Shown here piece after piece: positions 25,171 through 33,504 of a DNA stretch of 64,000 nt (its first letter is position 1; each line of letters starts with the position of its first letter). The notes under the pieces are model-generated. The model made no database searches and was not told where the DNA came from. It was given only the letters and a program-made list of their open reading frames with translations. The position numbers and the translations under genes are program-made. The DNA is from Streptacidiphilus fuscans (GTDB lineage: Bacteria > Actinomycetota > Actinomycetes > Streptomycetales > Streptomycetaceae): contig NZ_JADPRT010000013.1 in NCBI RefSeq assembly GCF_015690355.1, forward strand, positions 124,001-188,000, in the 5' to 3' direction.

Positions 25171-26721
25171 TTAGGGGACGTAGCGGGCGTAGCCCTTGAC
25201 ACCGTACGCGGCCATCATGGTGCGCCAGTAGGCGATGGAGGGCTGGTTGTTGGTGTCGATCTCCACGCCGCGGATCTGGCCCTGGTTGCGCGGGTCGGCG
25301 ATCGCGGCGGCGTACTTCTTGAGTTCCAGCCTGTCGTCGAGGAACAGGAAGTTCTTCTTGCCGGTGGCGTGGTTCTTGATGAGCTCGTCCAGGGTGCGGT
25401 AGCAGCTGTTCTGGTTCTTGACGTACTTCGCCTCCACCGCCATTCCGTCGGTGGACCGGAGCCCGTCGACCATGAGCGTGTTGGACTTCGACAGCCCTGC
25501 CGGGATCGGCACCTCGTACTCCGGGTAGCCGGAGGTGCGGAGTTGGTACGCCTGCTCGGCCGCGTTGCCACCCGAGTAGTCCCCGGTCCGCAGGCCGGAG
25601 ACCCAGCCGTCGAACGTGAGGCGTTGTGACGGGCTGAGTGCGGGGAACCGCGGGTCCGGTGGGATCGGCGGACCGATCGGCGGGACGATGTTGCTTCCCG
25701 GTGGCACGGGCCGGTAGACGGCGGGGATGAGGACCGGTAGCGGCTCCGGAACGGGGCCGGGCAGGGGTGGGAGCGGTCCGGGGCCGGGCGGGCCGGGCTC
25801 CGGTGTGGGAACGGGCACGACGCTCTGGCTTCCGTCGAGTATGTGGGCGAGGGCTGCCAGCGCGTGGATGTCCGGGTCCGCGACGACCGCGTCGTGGAGG
25901 CCGCCGTCCTGGCCGTTGCCGCCCAACGCCGGGTTGTCCCAGAACGGTTCCGGGTCCAGCAGCGGGTTTGGCGGCGGCACCTTGGCTGCGGCGTCGATGT
26001 GGTCGGCGTACGCTTCGCATGCCGCGGCCAGGGCCTGGCAGGCGGCCGGCAGGTTGGCCATCAGGGTAGCCCCTTCGTAGGGGCGTGGCGGATACGGGTC
26101 CTTGCCAACGAAGCGCTGGAAGTACGTGTTGACGCCGTCCGCGGTGGTGCCGGTGAACTCGGCGGTGGCTGTGCTCCAGCTGAGTTGGGCGTCCGAGAGC
26201 GTTCCGGCGGTCACCGTTGCCACCTTGCGCCACGTGTCCGCCACCGTCCGCAGCTTGCCGCTGTCGCCGCGGAACCGTTCGCCGAGGAGGTACTGGTCCA
26301 CGAAGCTGGTTCCGCCACGGGCGTCGGCCAGGGTGGCGCCGATGCCGCGCGGGTCCTGGGCGCACTGGTCCGCGTAGGACCACGGCTGCGCCAGTTGGCT
26401 GCCGTCTCCACCGGTCGCCGCGAGGAGCTCGGCGGCGGTCTGCGACTCGGCCGCGAGGTAGTTGTTCGCCGTGGTCAGGATCGAAGAGGCACCCTGGCCA
26501 GTGATGTAGCAGCTGTTGGCGATCTGATTGATCGTCGTAGTCGCTGCCGGTGTGTAGACGGAAGCGAACACGGAACCCGCGTCGTCAGCGCCGACCATGC
26601 CCTGCTGCTCGCTGAGCTCGCCGACGGCCGAGTTGACGGCGGACAGCAGCGTCTCCGAGATGTCCTGCATCCCCCAGGAGGCGTTGACGAGATCCCCGAC
26701 CACTACCTGATACCCCGTCAA
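25171..26721 (-). CDS. WXG100-like polymorphic toxin with PD-(D/E)xK nuclease end
   Basis: This 516-residue protein starts at TTG 26721 (weak RBS). The N-terminal 250 residues are helical, like the LXG/WXG100 secretion domains that lead proteins to the type VII system (W16, then long Ala-rich helices and SWSTATAEFTG). A Pro-rich linker covers about 300-360. The C-terminal part has VDG (D419) followed by AVEAKYVK (E430, K432), the core of restriction-endonuclease-fold toxins. Then LDELIKNHATGKKNFLFLDD and a final PSIAYWRTMMAAYGVKGYARY complete the fold. It is likely exported to cut DNA or RNA in competing bacteria. Confidence 0.85.
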   Translation of the reverse strand: MTGYQVVVGDLVNASWGMQDISETLLSAVNSAVGELSEQQGMVGADDAGSVFASVYTPAATTTINQIANSCYITGQGASSILTTANNYLAAESQTAAELLAATGGDGSQLAQPWSYADQCAQDPRGIGATLADARGGTSFVDQYLLGERFRGDSGKLRTVADTWRKVATVTAGTLSDAQLSWSTATAEFTGTTADGVNTYFQRFVGKDPYPPRPYEGATLMANLPAACQALAAACEAYADHIDAAAKVPPPNPLLDPEPFWDNPALGGNGQDGGLHDAVVADPDIHALAALAHILDGSQSVVPVPTPEPGPPGPGPLPPLPGPVPEPLPVLIPAVYRPVPPGSNIVPPIGPPIPPDPRFPALSPSQRLTFDGWVSGLRTGDYSGGNAAEQAYQLRTSGYPEYEVPIPAGLSKSNTLMVDGLRSTDGMAVEAKYVKNQNSCYRTLDELIKNHATGKKNFLFLDDRLELKKYAAAIADPRNQGQIRGVEIDTNNQPSIAYWRTMMAAYGVKGYARYVP

Positions 26722-26818
26722 TGCACCAACCCCATCGCCCCGTACATGCCATCATCAACACGGAAGAGGATGGCATACGGCACTGACGAGAGCCGAGCAT
26801 CGAGGCGCTTGCCGACGC

Positions 26819-27142
26819 CTATGGCAGGTACGTTCCTGAGAAGGTCCCGTCGAATCCCATCGCTTGGATGATGTCCTCGGCGTTGTCGAACTCTAGCTCG
26901 GGGTGGATGTACATGGCCTCGAAGGTCTCCAGGTCGAACTCCGGGTCGATCCATTGGTGGGCGCAACGGCATCTGATGAAGGCTGCCCGGGTGTTCGGCC
27001 GGTGGATCAGGAGCCAGTTCCTGTCCGCCGCACAGACTGGACACGTGATGGCGAATCCGCGCGGTCTCAGCGGAGCGGCGTGGTAGATCATCCGCACCGG
27101 CGGCTGCCTTGGAGTGGCCGGGGTCGGGTCGGGATCGGTCAT
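26819..27142 (-). CDS. small zinc-ribbon-like protein
   Basis: I place the start at ATG 27142, giving 107 residues; an upstream extension would add no clear domain. The Cys pairs CPVC (residues 41-44) and the later CRC.H could form a zinc ribbon. The C-terminal half is acidic (DPEFDLETFEAMYIHPELEFD) and ends with a hydrophobic helix. It lies directly upstream of the toxin gene in the same orientation, so it may be a chaperone or accessory protein of the toxin (inference). Family unknown. Confidence 0.6.
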   Translation of the reverse strand: MTDPDPTPATPRQPPVRMIYHAAPLRPRGFAITCPVCAADRNWLLIHRPNTRAAFIRCRCAHQWIDPEFDLETFEAMYIHPELEFDNAEDIIQAMGFDGTFSGTYLP

Positions 27143-27274
27143 GTCGTCGGGCCTCTCGCCTTCGGGGTCCGCTCCGCGGATGCTGATAGGGAGCACACAT
27201 ACTGCCGTCCTCACCGGCGGAGTCAAGGCGTTTCAGCTCGGCGAGAAGTGCAGGTGAGGGCCCGTTCGAAGGCG

Positions 27275-27307
27275 GTGCTGCCGGGCCTTGTGCATGCCCG
27301 GCAGCGC
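27275..27307 (-). terminator. terminator of the mobilisation operon
   Basis: GCTGCCGGGC and GCCCGGCAGC form a perfect 10-bp stem with a 9-base loop (27277-27305), extendable by a G-U and a G-C pair. It lies about 40 bases beyond the MFS stop on the minus strand. Confidence 0.6.
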
Positions 27308-27347
27308 CCCTGGTCCGCAGGCCGCCCGGAGAGTTCGGGTGAGCGGA

Positions 27348-28700
27348 TCATGCCGCGTCGCGGTCCTCGAATGCCGTGGACGGTGAAGCGGACGGCGCGC
27401 TCGCGGGGAGCGGCTCGGGGCTTTCGTCGAGCGCGGCTCGGTGGCGGGCCAGGCCGGTGAAGCAGGCGCCCGCGACCAGCGCCTGCGCTCCGGCTGCCGC
27501 GATGACCACGAGTTGGAGGTGCGGGGCTGCAATGCTGGCGACCAGGGCTCCGGCGATCGGGAGCGGGATGAGGATCATCGCCACCGTGGCGGACAAGGTG
27601 GCGCTGAACCCGGCGGCGGGAATGAGGCGGGCGCGGCCGGTCCGCAGGACGACGAGGAGGGCGCCTTCGGCGGCCATCATCAAGGTCACGGCGGCGGCGT
27701 AGAGGGAGAAGGTGGGCGCGGCTCCGGCTCCCAGGGCGGTGATGGACGCGATGGTGGCGGCGACCGCGCCGGTGCGGAACAGTCCGAGCCGGGTGACGGC
27801 GCGTCGGGCCACGGACACGGCGAGGAGCGAGGCGAGGGCGCTGGCGGTCCAGATGCCGGTGGTGGCCTCGGGGGTGTGGTGGAAGCGTTGCGTGGTGAGG
27901 ATCGGGGTGGCGACCTGGAGGACGCCGGAGACGAGGTTGCCGGCGGCCAGGGCGGCGAGCAGCCAGGCCAGCGCCGGGATGCGGGCGACGGTGCGGGTGC
28001 CCGCTGCGAGCTGGCGCACGAGGTTCGGGGTGGGCTGGTCGGTGACCAGGCGCAGCCGCGGGCGCGGGTGAGCGTCGGTGAGCAGCAGGGTCTGGAGGGC
28101 GGTCATCGCGCACAGCACGGTGACGGCGGTCAGCAGGACCGTTGGTGAGCACCACAGGAGCAGGCCCGCAAGCACGGGGCCTGCGAGTTGGGTGGCTTGG
28201 TCGATGGCCGTGGTGGTGGCCTGGATCTTGTGTCCGTCGGGTCCGGCGTGGCGGGTGGCCTCGCTGGTGAGGGACTCGGTGGCCAGGTATCCGGCCTGGG
28301 TGAGGATGCCGCCGATCACGGCGTAGGCGAGTACGGCTGGGGCTCCCGCTCCGAGGGCTACGGCGATGACGGTGGTGGCGGTGGCGATGGTGCGCAGGGC
28401 GGCTGCGGTGAACGCGGTGGTCTGCGGGGTGTGGCGGTCGATGAGCGGTCCGGCGCCCAGGATCGCCGCGATGCGGGGCAGCCATTCGATGCCGAACGCG
28501 GTGCCGGTCAGCGCGGCGGAGCCGGTGAGTTGTAGGACGATCAGCGGGACGGCGTAGGCCATGACCGCGCTGGCCAGTGCGTCCGTGGTGCGCAGCAGGT
28601 AGCAGTCGAGCAGCCACCGTCGCCCTTGGGATGCCGAAGTCTTGCCTGTTCGACGCGGGCGGCTGGCGATGGTGGGGGTTGGGCGGACGTGTCGGGGCAC
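27348..28700 (-). CDS. MFS transporter
   Basis: This 450-residue protein has about twelve hydrophobic segments. The first is LASAVMAYAVPLIVLQL; others include ALRTIATATTVIAVALGAG and TFSLYAAAVTLMMAAEG. It has the MFS layout with short loops and a central cytoplasmic linker (about 210-240, TDAHPRPRLRLVTDQ). Substrate cannot be read; drug efflux is the commonest role for this type. It is the last gene of the minus-strand mobilisation operon, 66 bases after the relaxase, so it travels with the element as cargo. Confidence 0.85.
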   Translation of the reverse strand: MPRHVRPTPTIASRPRRTGKTSASQGRRWLLDCYLLRTTDALASAVMAYAVPLIVLQLTGSAALTGTAFGIEWLPRIAAILGAGPLIDRHTPQTTAFTAAALRTIATATTVIAVALGAGAPAVLAYAVIGGILTQAGYLATESLTSEATRHAGPDGHKIQATTTAIDQATQLAGPVLAGLLLWCSPTVLLTAVTVLCAMTALQTLLLTDAHPRPRLRLVTDQPTPNLVRQLAAGTRTVARIPALAWLLAALAAGNLVSGVLQVATPILTTQRFHHTPEATTGIWTASALASLLAVSVARRAVTRLGLFRTGAVAATIASITALGAGAAPTFSLYAAAVTLMMAAEGALLVVLRTGRARLIPAAGFSATLSATVAMILIPLPIAGALVASIAAPHLQLVVIAAAGAQALVAGACFTGLARHRAALDESPEPLPASAPSASPSTAFEDRDAA

Positions 28701-28766
28701 GCGGACTCTCCGTCGGGTGGGTGGGCGAAACGTGTGGTGCGCCGCGGGTCGTGACGCGGTCAGGGT

Positions 28767-30536
28767 TCAGCGCTGGCGGCCGGGGCCGTCCTGGGCCTGG
28801 GCGCGGTCGCCGCCGTGCTCGGGGCGCTCGGGGCGGCGCGCTTCGGGGGTCGGCGCGGGGAGGTCGACGAGATTGCGGATGCGCCAGACCAGCACGGCGG
28901 TGACGTCCTGGGCGCTGTCCAGTTCTCGGCTGGCGGTGGCGCGGCGCAGGAGTTCGGCGGGGTCGTGGCCGTGTTGTTCGGCCTGGTGGAGGGTGTAGGC
29001 GAGGGCGTCGAACATCCCCTCGTCTACCTGCTGGGCCTGGTGCGGGTGGTAGCGCAGCGCGGTGGTGCGGTGGCGCTGGCGTGCGGGTCCAGGTAGGCGT
29101 CGTCCTTCCCGGTGCAGCGCGGCGAGCTGCTGTCCGGCGGTCTGCTGGTAGGCGCGGCGTAGGTGTTGGGCGCTCTCGCGGGCGGCGGCGGCCTGCTGGT
29201 GGTGGCCGCGCTGGCTGTGCCAGTTGGCTACGGCGAAGACCGCCAGGACGAGGGCGGACAGCAGCCAGGCGCTGGCGCCGCCGTCCTTGCTGCTGCGCAG
29301 CAGGTAGCCGGAGCGCATCAGCTCGTCCGCGGCACGGCGAAGCGCCCGGTCCTGGGTGCGGGCGGCGCGGACGTGGGAGCGGGCGGCGCGGTCGTAGGCG
29401 CGCGCCGCCGCCACGAGCTCGCTGCGCTGCACGGTCGGCGTGGTCTGGGCGAGCGCGTCGAGGACTTCGGTCAAGTCGCTGATCTCGCCTGCGGCGAGCT
29501 CGGGTTCGGCGCTCACCACCACGGTGGTCGCGTGCTCCACCGTCGCGGCGGCGGCGCGTCGTGCCGCGATCGGCCGCTCCCCCGCCGCTTCCGCTCCGGC
29601 GGTGCCGGTGGCCGGCTCGGGCTGAGCCTGGTCGCGGAGGACGGGCTCGGTGTGTTCGGTCTCGTCGAAGCGGGCGCGGATCTTGGGCAGGGACAGGTCG
29701 GCGGCCAGCTTGCGCCCCGCGAACCAGACCGGCACACCTTGGGCGTTGGTGTCGCCGAGGACGGCGACGCTGTACCCGCCGATGTCCCCGGAGGGCAGAC
29801 GGCGCAGGTTGACGAGCACGCCCTGGTCCTCCAGTCGGGCGAAAAACTCCTCCTCGCTGCCTGATCCGATCAGGGCCGCTCGGGCAGCACGGCGAAGCGC
29901 GTCGCGGGAGGCCTCGGGGCGGCCCTGGCGGGCAGCCTTGGCGATCTCGCCCCGCGAGGGGGCCTTGGCCGCGGTCCCGTCGCCGGGGTTGAGCTGCCGA
30001 AGTCCCCACTCACGTTCGATCGTGCGGCACTCGGTCTGGGCACGGCCGGCGTCGTTGTGGTGGCGGGGACGGCGGCCGTCCTGCCTCACGAGCGTGGCGA
30101 CGATGTGGATGTGGTCCTCCGCGTGGCGCACGACCGCCCACCGCACCGCCCGGTCATCGCCCTGCGGCGCCAGACCGGTGGCGTGCAGGATCCGGCGCGC
30201 GGCGGTCGCCCACTCTTCGTCGGACAGGATCCGGTCACCGGGGTCGTTGCGTACCGAGCAGTGCCATACCCACCGCTTCGGCCGCTGCTGTTCCTCCAGC
30301 GCGTTGACCGGCAGGTCGAGGTGGCGGGCCAGGTCCCGCATCCGGGCGGTGTGCTCGCCGCTGCCGAAGACGAACTGACCAGGTTCCGCGGTCAGCATCG
30401 GGTTCCAACTGGTCACCAGGTGCTGGTCGGTGTGCTCGTTGGCCTCCCCCGGCCCGAACAGGTAACGCAGCAGGCCGTAGGTGTTGCGGCCCCAGCGCTT
30501 CTGGTCCTTCTTCCTCCTGATGATGTTGGGGACCAC
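28767..30536 (-). CDS. relaxase (mobilisation nuclease)
   Basis: The start is GTG 30536, three bases after the mobC stop. The N-terminal domain carries the histidine triad of MobA/VirD2-type relaxases: H138, then DHIH (H142, H144) followed by VATLV. A Tyr nucleophile is expected near residue 20-25 (NTYGLLRYLFG). The domain nicks one strand at oriT and stays covalently bound to the DNA. The C-terminus contains a membrane-like segment at 422-439 (SAWLLSALVLAVFAVANW), which is uncommon in relaxases. At residues 477-491 (29064-29108) codon use is atypical and another frame has better GC3, suggesting compensating indels. Confidence 0.88.
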   Translation of the reverse strand: MVPNIIRRKKDQKRWGRNTYGLLRYLFGPGEANEHTDQHLVTSWNPMLTAEPGQFVFGSGEHTARMRDLARHLDLPVNALEEQQRPKRWVWHCSVRNDPGDRILSDEEWATAARRILHATGLAPQGDDRAVRWAVVRHAEDHIHIVATLVRQDGRRPRHHNDAGRAQTECRTIEREWGLRQLNPGDGTAAKAPSRGEIAKAARQGRPEASRDALRRAARAALIGSGSEEEFFARLEDQGVLVNLRRLPSGDIGGYSVAVLGDTNAQGVPVWFAGRKLAADLSLPKIRARFDETEHTEPVLRDQAQPEPATGTAGAEAAGERPIAARRAAAATVEHATTVVVSAEPELAAGEISDLTEVLDALAQTTPTVQRSELVAAARAYDRAARSHVRAARTQDRALRRAADELMRSGYLLRSSKDGGASAWLLSALVLAVFAVANWHSQRGHHQQAAAARESAQHLRRAYQQTAGQQLAALHREGRRLPGPARQRHRTTALRYHPHQAQQVDEGMFDALAYTLHQAEQHGHDPAELLRRATASRELDSAQDVTAVLVWRIRNLVDLPAPTPEARRPERPEHGGDRAQAQDGPGRQR

Positions 30537-30539
30537 CGC

Positions 30540-31199
30540 TCAGCCTCCGGTGAAGCGTTCGGCCGCCTGTTCCATGCGGGCGACTGCCGAGACCAGCCGT
30601 GCGAGGACGGCGTCGATGTCCGCGGTGGGCTCGCCACCGGAGTTGTACGCCTTCGCGATCTGATTGAGGTTGTTTCCGGCGCGGGCGAACTGGGCGCTCG
30701 CGTACATCAGCTCGTTGATCGCGGCACGGGCGTCCACGATCCCGGCACGGGCGGCTTCCTCGTCCTGGGCGGCAGCGACCGCGGCGGTCGCGGCGAAGCC
30801 CATCGGCCGCAACCTGGTCCAGCCTGCCGCGCGCCGGATCATCGCGAACTCGGCGTCGCTGAAACGGATTCGGTACGCGCGGCGCTGCCCAGACCGGCTG
30901 TAGGGGCGCTTCCGCCCCGGCCCCGCAGCACCGGCCGCCGGGCCCGCCGCAGCATGCGGAGGCGGGCCCGGCGCGGCAGCGATCGAGGGCCCGGCCGTCG
31001 GGCCCTCTTCGTCCAGCGCCCCCCGGTGCTGGACGCCCTCCTCCAGCGCGCCCCCCGGTGCGCTGGAGGCAAGCTCCTTGGTGGCTCCAAGCCCGGCAGC
31101 GCCCGGGTTGGAGCCACCAAGGATATAGCTTGCTCCCGCCTCGTCGGGGTTCTGACCTGCGGCGATACGCAGCCGGCCGTCACCGGCAGGGGCGGTCAC
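30540..31199 (-). CDS. MobC-like relaxosome protein
   Basis: The start is GTG 31199 in a GTGA overlap; 219 residues. The C-terminal half holds the MobC signature (ARAAINELMYASAQFARAGNN, then LNQIAKAYNSGGE), which helps open DNA at the nick site and recruits the relaxase. Before it a short basic RHH-like part reads RIRFSDAEFAMIRRAA. The N-terminal 80 residues are low-complexity Ala/Gly/Pro and are encoded by a run of perfect inverted repeats (30937-31131), which I read as the oriT. The relaxase gene follows at once. Confidence 0.85.
   Translation of the reverse strand: MTAPAGDGRLRIAAGQNPDEAGASYILGGSNPGAAGLGATKELASSAPGGALEEGVQHRGALDEEGPTAGPSIAAAPGPPPHAAAGPAAGAAGPGRKRPYSRSGQRRAYRIRFSDAEFAMIRRAAGWTRLRPMGFAATAAVAAAQDEEAARAGIVDARAAINELMYASAQFARAGNNLNQIAKAYNSGGEPTADIDAVLARLVSAVARMEQAAERFTGG
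30937..31131. other. candidate oriT: five consecutive inverted repeats
   Basis: Within the 5' half of mobC there are five perfect stems. They are 12 bp (30937-30948 with 30961-30972), 9 bp (30985-30993 with 30999-31007), 7 bp (31011-31017 with 31028-31034), 10 bp (31040-31049 with 31060-31069) and 16 bp (31075-31090 with 31108-31123). The last can grow by a further AAGC/GCTT pair around a TATA bulge. The third and fourth share the loop GCCCCCCGGT. Inverted repeats next to mobC and relaxase genes are the normal setting of an oriT. The nick site is not identified. Confidence 0.55.
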
Positions 31200-31474
31200 G
31201 CGACCGCCTTCGGGGTGTCAAGGGGTCCGTAGGCGAGGCTGAGGACGGCGACGGCGTAGTCGAGTGCAGCCGCGGTGTCCGGAAGCGTGAGGACGGGCGT
31301 GGTGTCGCTGACGCGGATGCTCCAACTGCCGTTCTCTATAAGGCGGACAGCGCGCAGGTAGCCGAACTTGAGGAGGTGGCGCATGAGCGCGACCGCCTCG
31401 TCTCCGGCGCTCGGCCGCTCACAGGGCTCGGATACGGGCCCGGGCGTCGCGGGGACGGCTGGGGTTATGGACAT
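31196..31474 (-). CDS. small hypothetical protein
   Basis: The start is ATG 31474 after GGGAG with 7-base spacing; 92 residues. The core (EAVALMRHLLKFGYLRAVRL, then WSIRVSDTTPVLTLPDTAAALDYAVAVL) looks like a small alpha-beta domain. Its stop overlaps the mobC start (GTGA), so it is coupled to the relaxosome gene and could be part of it. Family unknown. Confidence 0.7.
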   Translation of the reverse strand: MSITPAVPATPGPVSEPCERPSAGDEAVALMRHLLKFGYLRAVRLIENGSWSIRVSDTTPVLTLPDTAAALDYAVAVLSLAYGPLDTPKAVA

Positions 31475-31518
31475 GGATGGGCTCCCAAGTGGGCTGGCAG
31501 GTCAAGATTTTGGTCAGG

Positions 31519-31698
31519 TCAGTGCCACGTTTCGAGCGTGGCGCGGAGGAGACGGGCACGTTCTGCCTTGTCTTCGGCTCGCTGCTTCGCCAGGAGCTGG
31601 TCGGTCAGGGCGGACTGCTCCAGGAAGACCCGGCGGGCGCCGAGGGCGATCCAGTAACCGGTGGGTCGCAGCCAGGAGGGGACGTGGAAGCGGGACAC
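31519..31698 (-). CDS. very small protein, 59 residues
   Basis: The start is GTG 31698, preceded by AAAGG with 6-base spacing; the stop is TGA at 31519. The product begins VSRFHVPSWLRPTGYWIALG and continues as an amphipathic, Arg/Lys-rich helix with a Leu-Leu-rich centre (SALTDQLLAKQRAEDKAERA) and a WH end. Codon use is regular with high GC3, and it sits between the DUF2637 gene and the 92-residue gene with normal spacing, so I take it as real. It may be a small membrane-associated or DNA-binding partner. Function unknown. Confidence 0.6.
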   Translation of the reverse strand: MSRFHVPSWLRPTGYWIALGARRVFLEQSALTDQLLAKQRAEDKAERARLLRATLETWH

Positions 31699-31781
31699 GG
31701 GGGGCCTTTCAACGGTGGTCGTGCTGGCGGAAGTTCGAGTGCGCGGGGCGGCCCGCCGACCGCGCGGTGGCGGGCCGCAGG

Positions 31782-32909
31782 TCAGCGGCGGTGTCTGCCC
31801 GGAGGTTTGGCGGGCGGGTTCGTCGACGGGTTGCGTAGGGCCCTCATCACCTCGGTGACCCGCTCGTTGCTGATCCGGTAGCCCGAGGCGCGGATCCCGT
31901 CCGCGACCACGGCTCGGTTCAACCGCCCTGCCTCGGCTGCGGCGTTGCGTGCGATCGGGAGCAGGTGGTCGAGGTCTGCGGCAGGGTCCGTCCGTGCGGT
32001 CAGGGCCGGTCGGCGCATCACCTCCGCACGGGCGCTGCTGCGCCAGGTCGTGGACGTCGCCGCATCCGTGCGGTCGGCCCGGCGGTCAGTGCTCGGACTG
32101 ACCGCGTCCCCGCCGGCCGTCGCCGATTCAGCGTTGTCCGCTGGTTCGACCAGGACGCCCTGGGACGCGCGGGCGTTATCGTCTCCGGTCAGCGCTGGCG
32201 TGGCGGACGGCGTCGCGGGGCCTGTCTGCGGCGGGGTCGCTTCCGGCGGAGCGCTGTCGGGGCTGACCGGTGTCCGGTTGCCCTGCGTATCGGCCAGTTG
32301 GGCGGGGCGGTGTGTGCGTGCCTGCTTGTCGGTCAGCCGTCGGGCGGCGCGGAAGGCCAGAGCCGGGTCAACGTGTCGCGCGGGCGTCTGGGTCGCGGCT
32401 GACCGGCTTTCTGCCCGGTCGCCCTTGACCGTGTCGTGGCTGACCGCGAGGTCGCTGTCGTCCTCCGCGCTGTGGTGGCGGGCGATGACGATGTACAGGT
32501 GCACGGCTCCGCCGAGCGCGAGCGGCGCGAGGGTGCTCAGGATCCCGACGGTCAGGTTGCTCAACCGCAGTCCGTCGGTCGAATCGTGTTGTGCAGCTTG
32601 GTTGTTGAGCGTGACGGCGTGCAGCGCGTTGGCCCAGACGCTCGCTGCGGTCGCGGCGGAGAAGAGCGACCAGGCGTAGGCGCGGGCGTGGAGGGCGGCG
32701 CGGCGCAGCAGCACCACGGCCCGGACCCCGTAGGCGATAAATCCGTCGAGCAGCAAGGGGAACAGGTAGGTCAGCTGGGGGCGGATGTGGATGGCCGCCG
32801 CCATCTGGCGCAGGGCGTCGTAGGACAGGGCGCTACCTGCGGCGCCCAGCGCGAGGATGGCGGCCAGGTCCCAGCCGGACAGGCGGCGGCGCGGGCGAGA
32901 CTTGGTCAC
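31782..32909 (-). CDS. DUF2637-family membrane protein
   Basis: This 375-residue protein starts at GTG 32909 in a GTGA overlap with the WhiB gene. Four membrane segments lie in the first 140 residues (WDLAAILALGAAGSAL, LTYLFPLLLDGFIAYG, AYAWSLFSAATAASVWANAL, and LTVGILSTLAPLALGG), the DUF2637 pattern. The middle is a long disordered Thr/Asp/Pro-rich region. The end (AVVADGIRASGYRISNERV) looks like a helix-turn-helix. DUF2637 proteins accompany spread and transfer genes on Streptomyces elements. Placement at the membrane next to MobC and relaxase fits a transfer role. Confidence 0.8.
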   Translation of the reverse strand: MTKSRPRRRLSGWDLAAILALGAAGSALSYDALRQMAAAIHIRPQLTYLFPLLLDGFIAYGVRAVVLLRRAALHARAYAWSLFSAATAASVWANALHAVTLNNQAAQHDSTDGLRLSNLTVGILSTLAPLALGGAVHLYIVIARHHSAEDDSDLAVSHDTVKGDRAESRSAATQTPARHVDPALAFRAARRLTDKQARTHRPAQLADTQGNRTPVSPDSAPPEATPPQTGPATPSATPALTGDDNARASQGVLVEPADNAESATAGGDAVSPSTDRRADRTDAATSTTWRSSARAEVMRRPALTARTDPAADLDHLLPIARNAAAEAGRLNRAVVADGIRASGYRISNERVTEVMRALRNPSTNPPAKPPGRHRR

Positions 32910-33436
32910 GCCGCCCCCAGCTGGCTGATGCAGGGCTGGTCGGGGTCGGTGGCCGCGTCGTGGAGGCGTGCCTTGCGTTCTTCGGAGATCTTCTCCCGGG
33001 CGTACTTGGGAGTGACGCGCAGCGCGCTGGCCAGACGCTCGGCGGACAGGCCCAGGTCGACGGCACGCACGACGGCGAGGTCGCGCTCTGCTGCGGACAG
33101 GACTCCTCGGATGCCTCCGAGGACGCGGTCGACGTGCTCCTGGTCGCAGCGCCACATGCGCTGCAGGCGCAGGTGCTTGCGCTGGTTGGTGGTGGTGCCG
33201 GCACGGATGCCCAGGTCGTCGACCTTGGCCAGGTTCAGCGCGTCGTTCAGGCACGGGTCGTTGACCGGGCAGGTGCGGCAGACCATGCGGGCGGAGCGGA
33301 CTCGGTCAACGTCCTGGATGTCGGCGAAGAACACGTCGGGGTCGCCGATGTAGGCGCAGGCGGCGTCTAGACGCCAGGCGTCGATGTCTTGGCTGGAGGG
33401 CAGTGCGGGAGCATGCTGAAGGTGCGTGTGGTTCAC
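32906..33436 (-). CDS. WhiB-like Fe-S transcription factor
   Basis: This 176-residue protein starts at GTG 33436. It has the Wbl cluster of four Cys: C27, C53, C56 and C62 (spacing CX25CX2CX5C), which ligate a [4Fe-4S] cluster, followed by GIRAGTTTNQRK in place of the usual GVWGG turn. A second helix-turn-helix-like region lies at about 115-160 (ERDLAVVRAVDLGLSAERLASAL). Wbl proteins bind sigma factors to control transcription. Plasmid-borne members are frequent in Streptomyces. It probably controls the mobilisation operon in response to redox state or nitric oxide (inference). Confidence 0.88.
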   Translation of the reverse strand: MNHTHLQHAPALPSSQDIDAWRLDAACAYIGDPDVFFADIQDVDRVRSARMVCRTCPVNDPCLNDALNLAKVDDLGIRAGTTTNQRKHLRLQRMWRCDQEHVDRVLGGIRGVLSAAERDLAVVRAVDLGLSAERLASALRVTPKYAREKISEERKARLHDAATDPDQPCISQLGAA

Positions 33437-33504
33437 GGGGGGGTCTCCGATGGCCTGCGTGCCGCTTCACACGGGGTGAGCGCGGGGCAGGAGATGAGGG
33501 CGGG

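Noticed and set aside
27223-30009. Very long minus-strand open frame of 928 residues
   Set aside because: It runs through the MFS and relaxase genes in another frame; the translation is Arg/Pro/His-rich with no motif, as expected for a shadow in GC-rich DNA.
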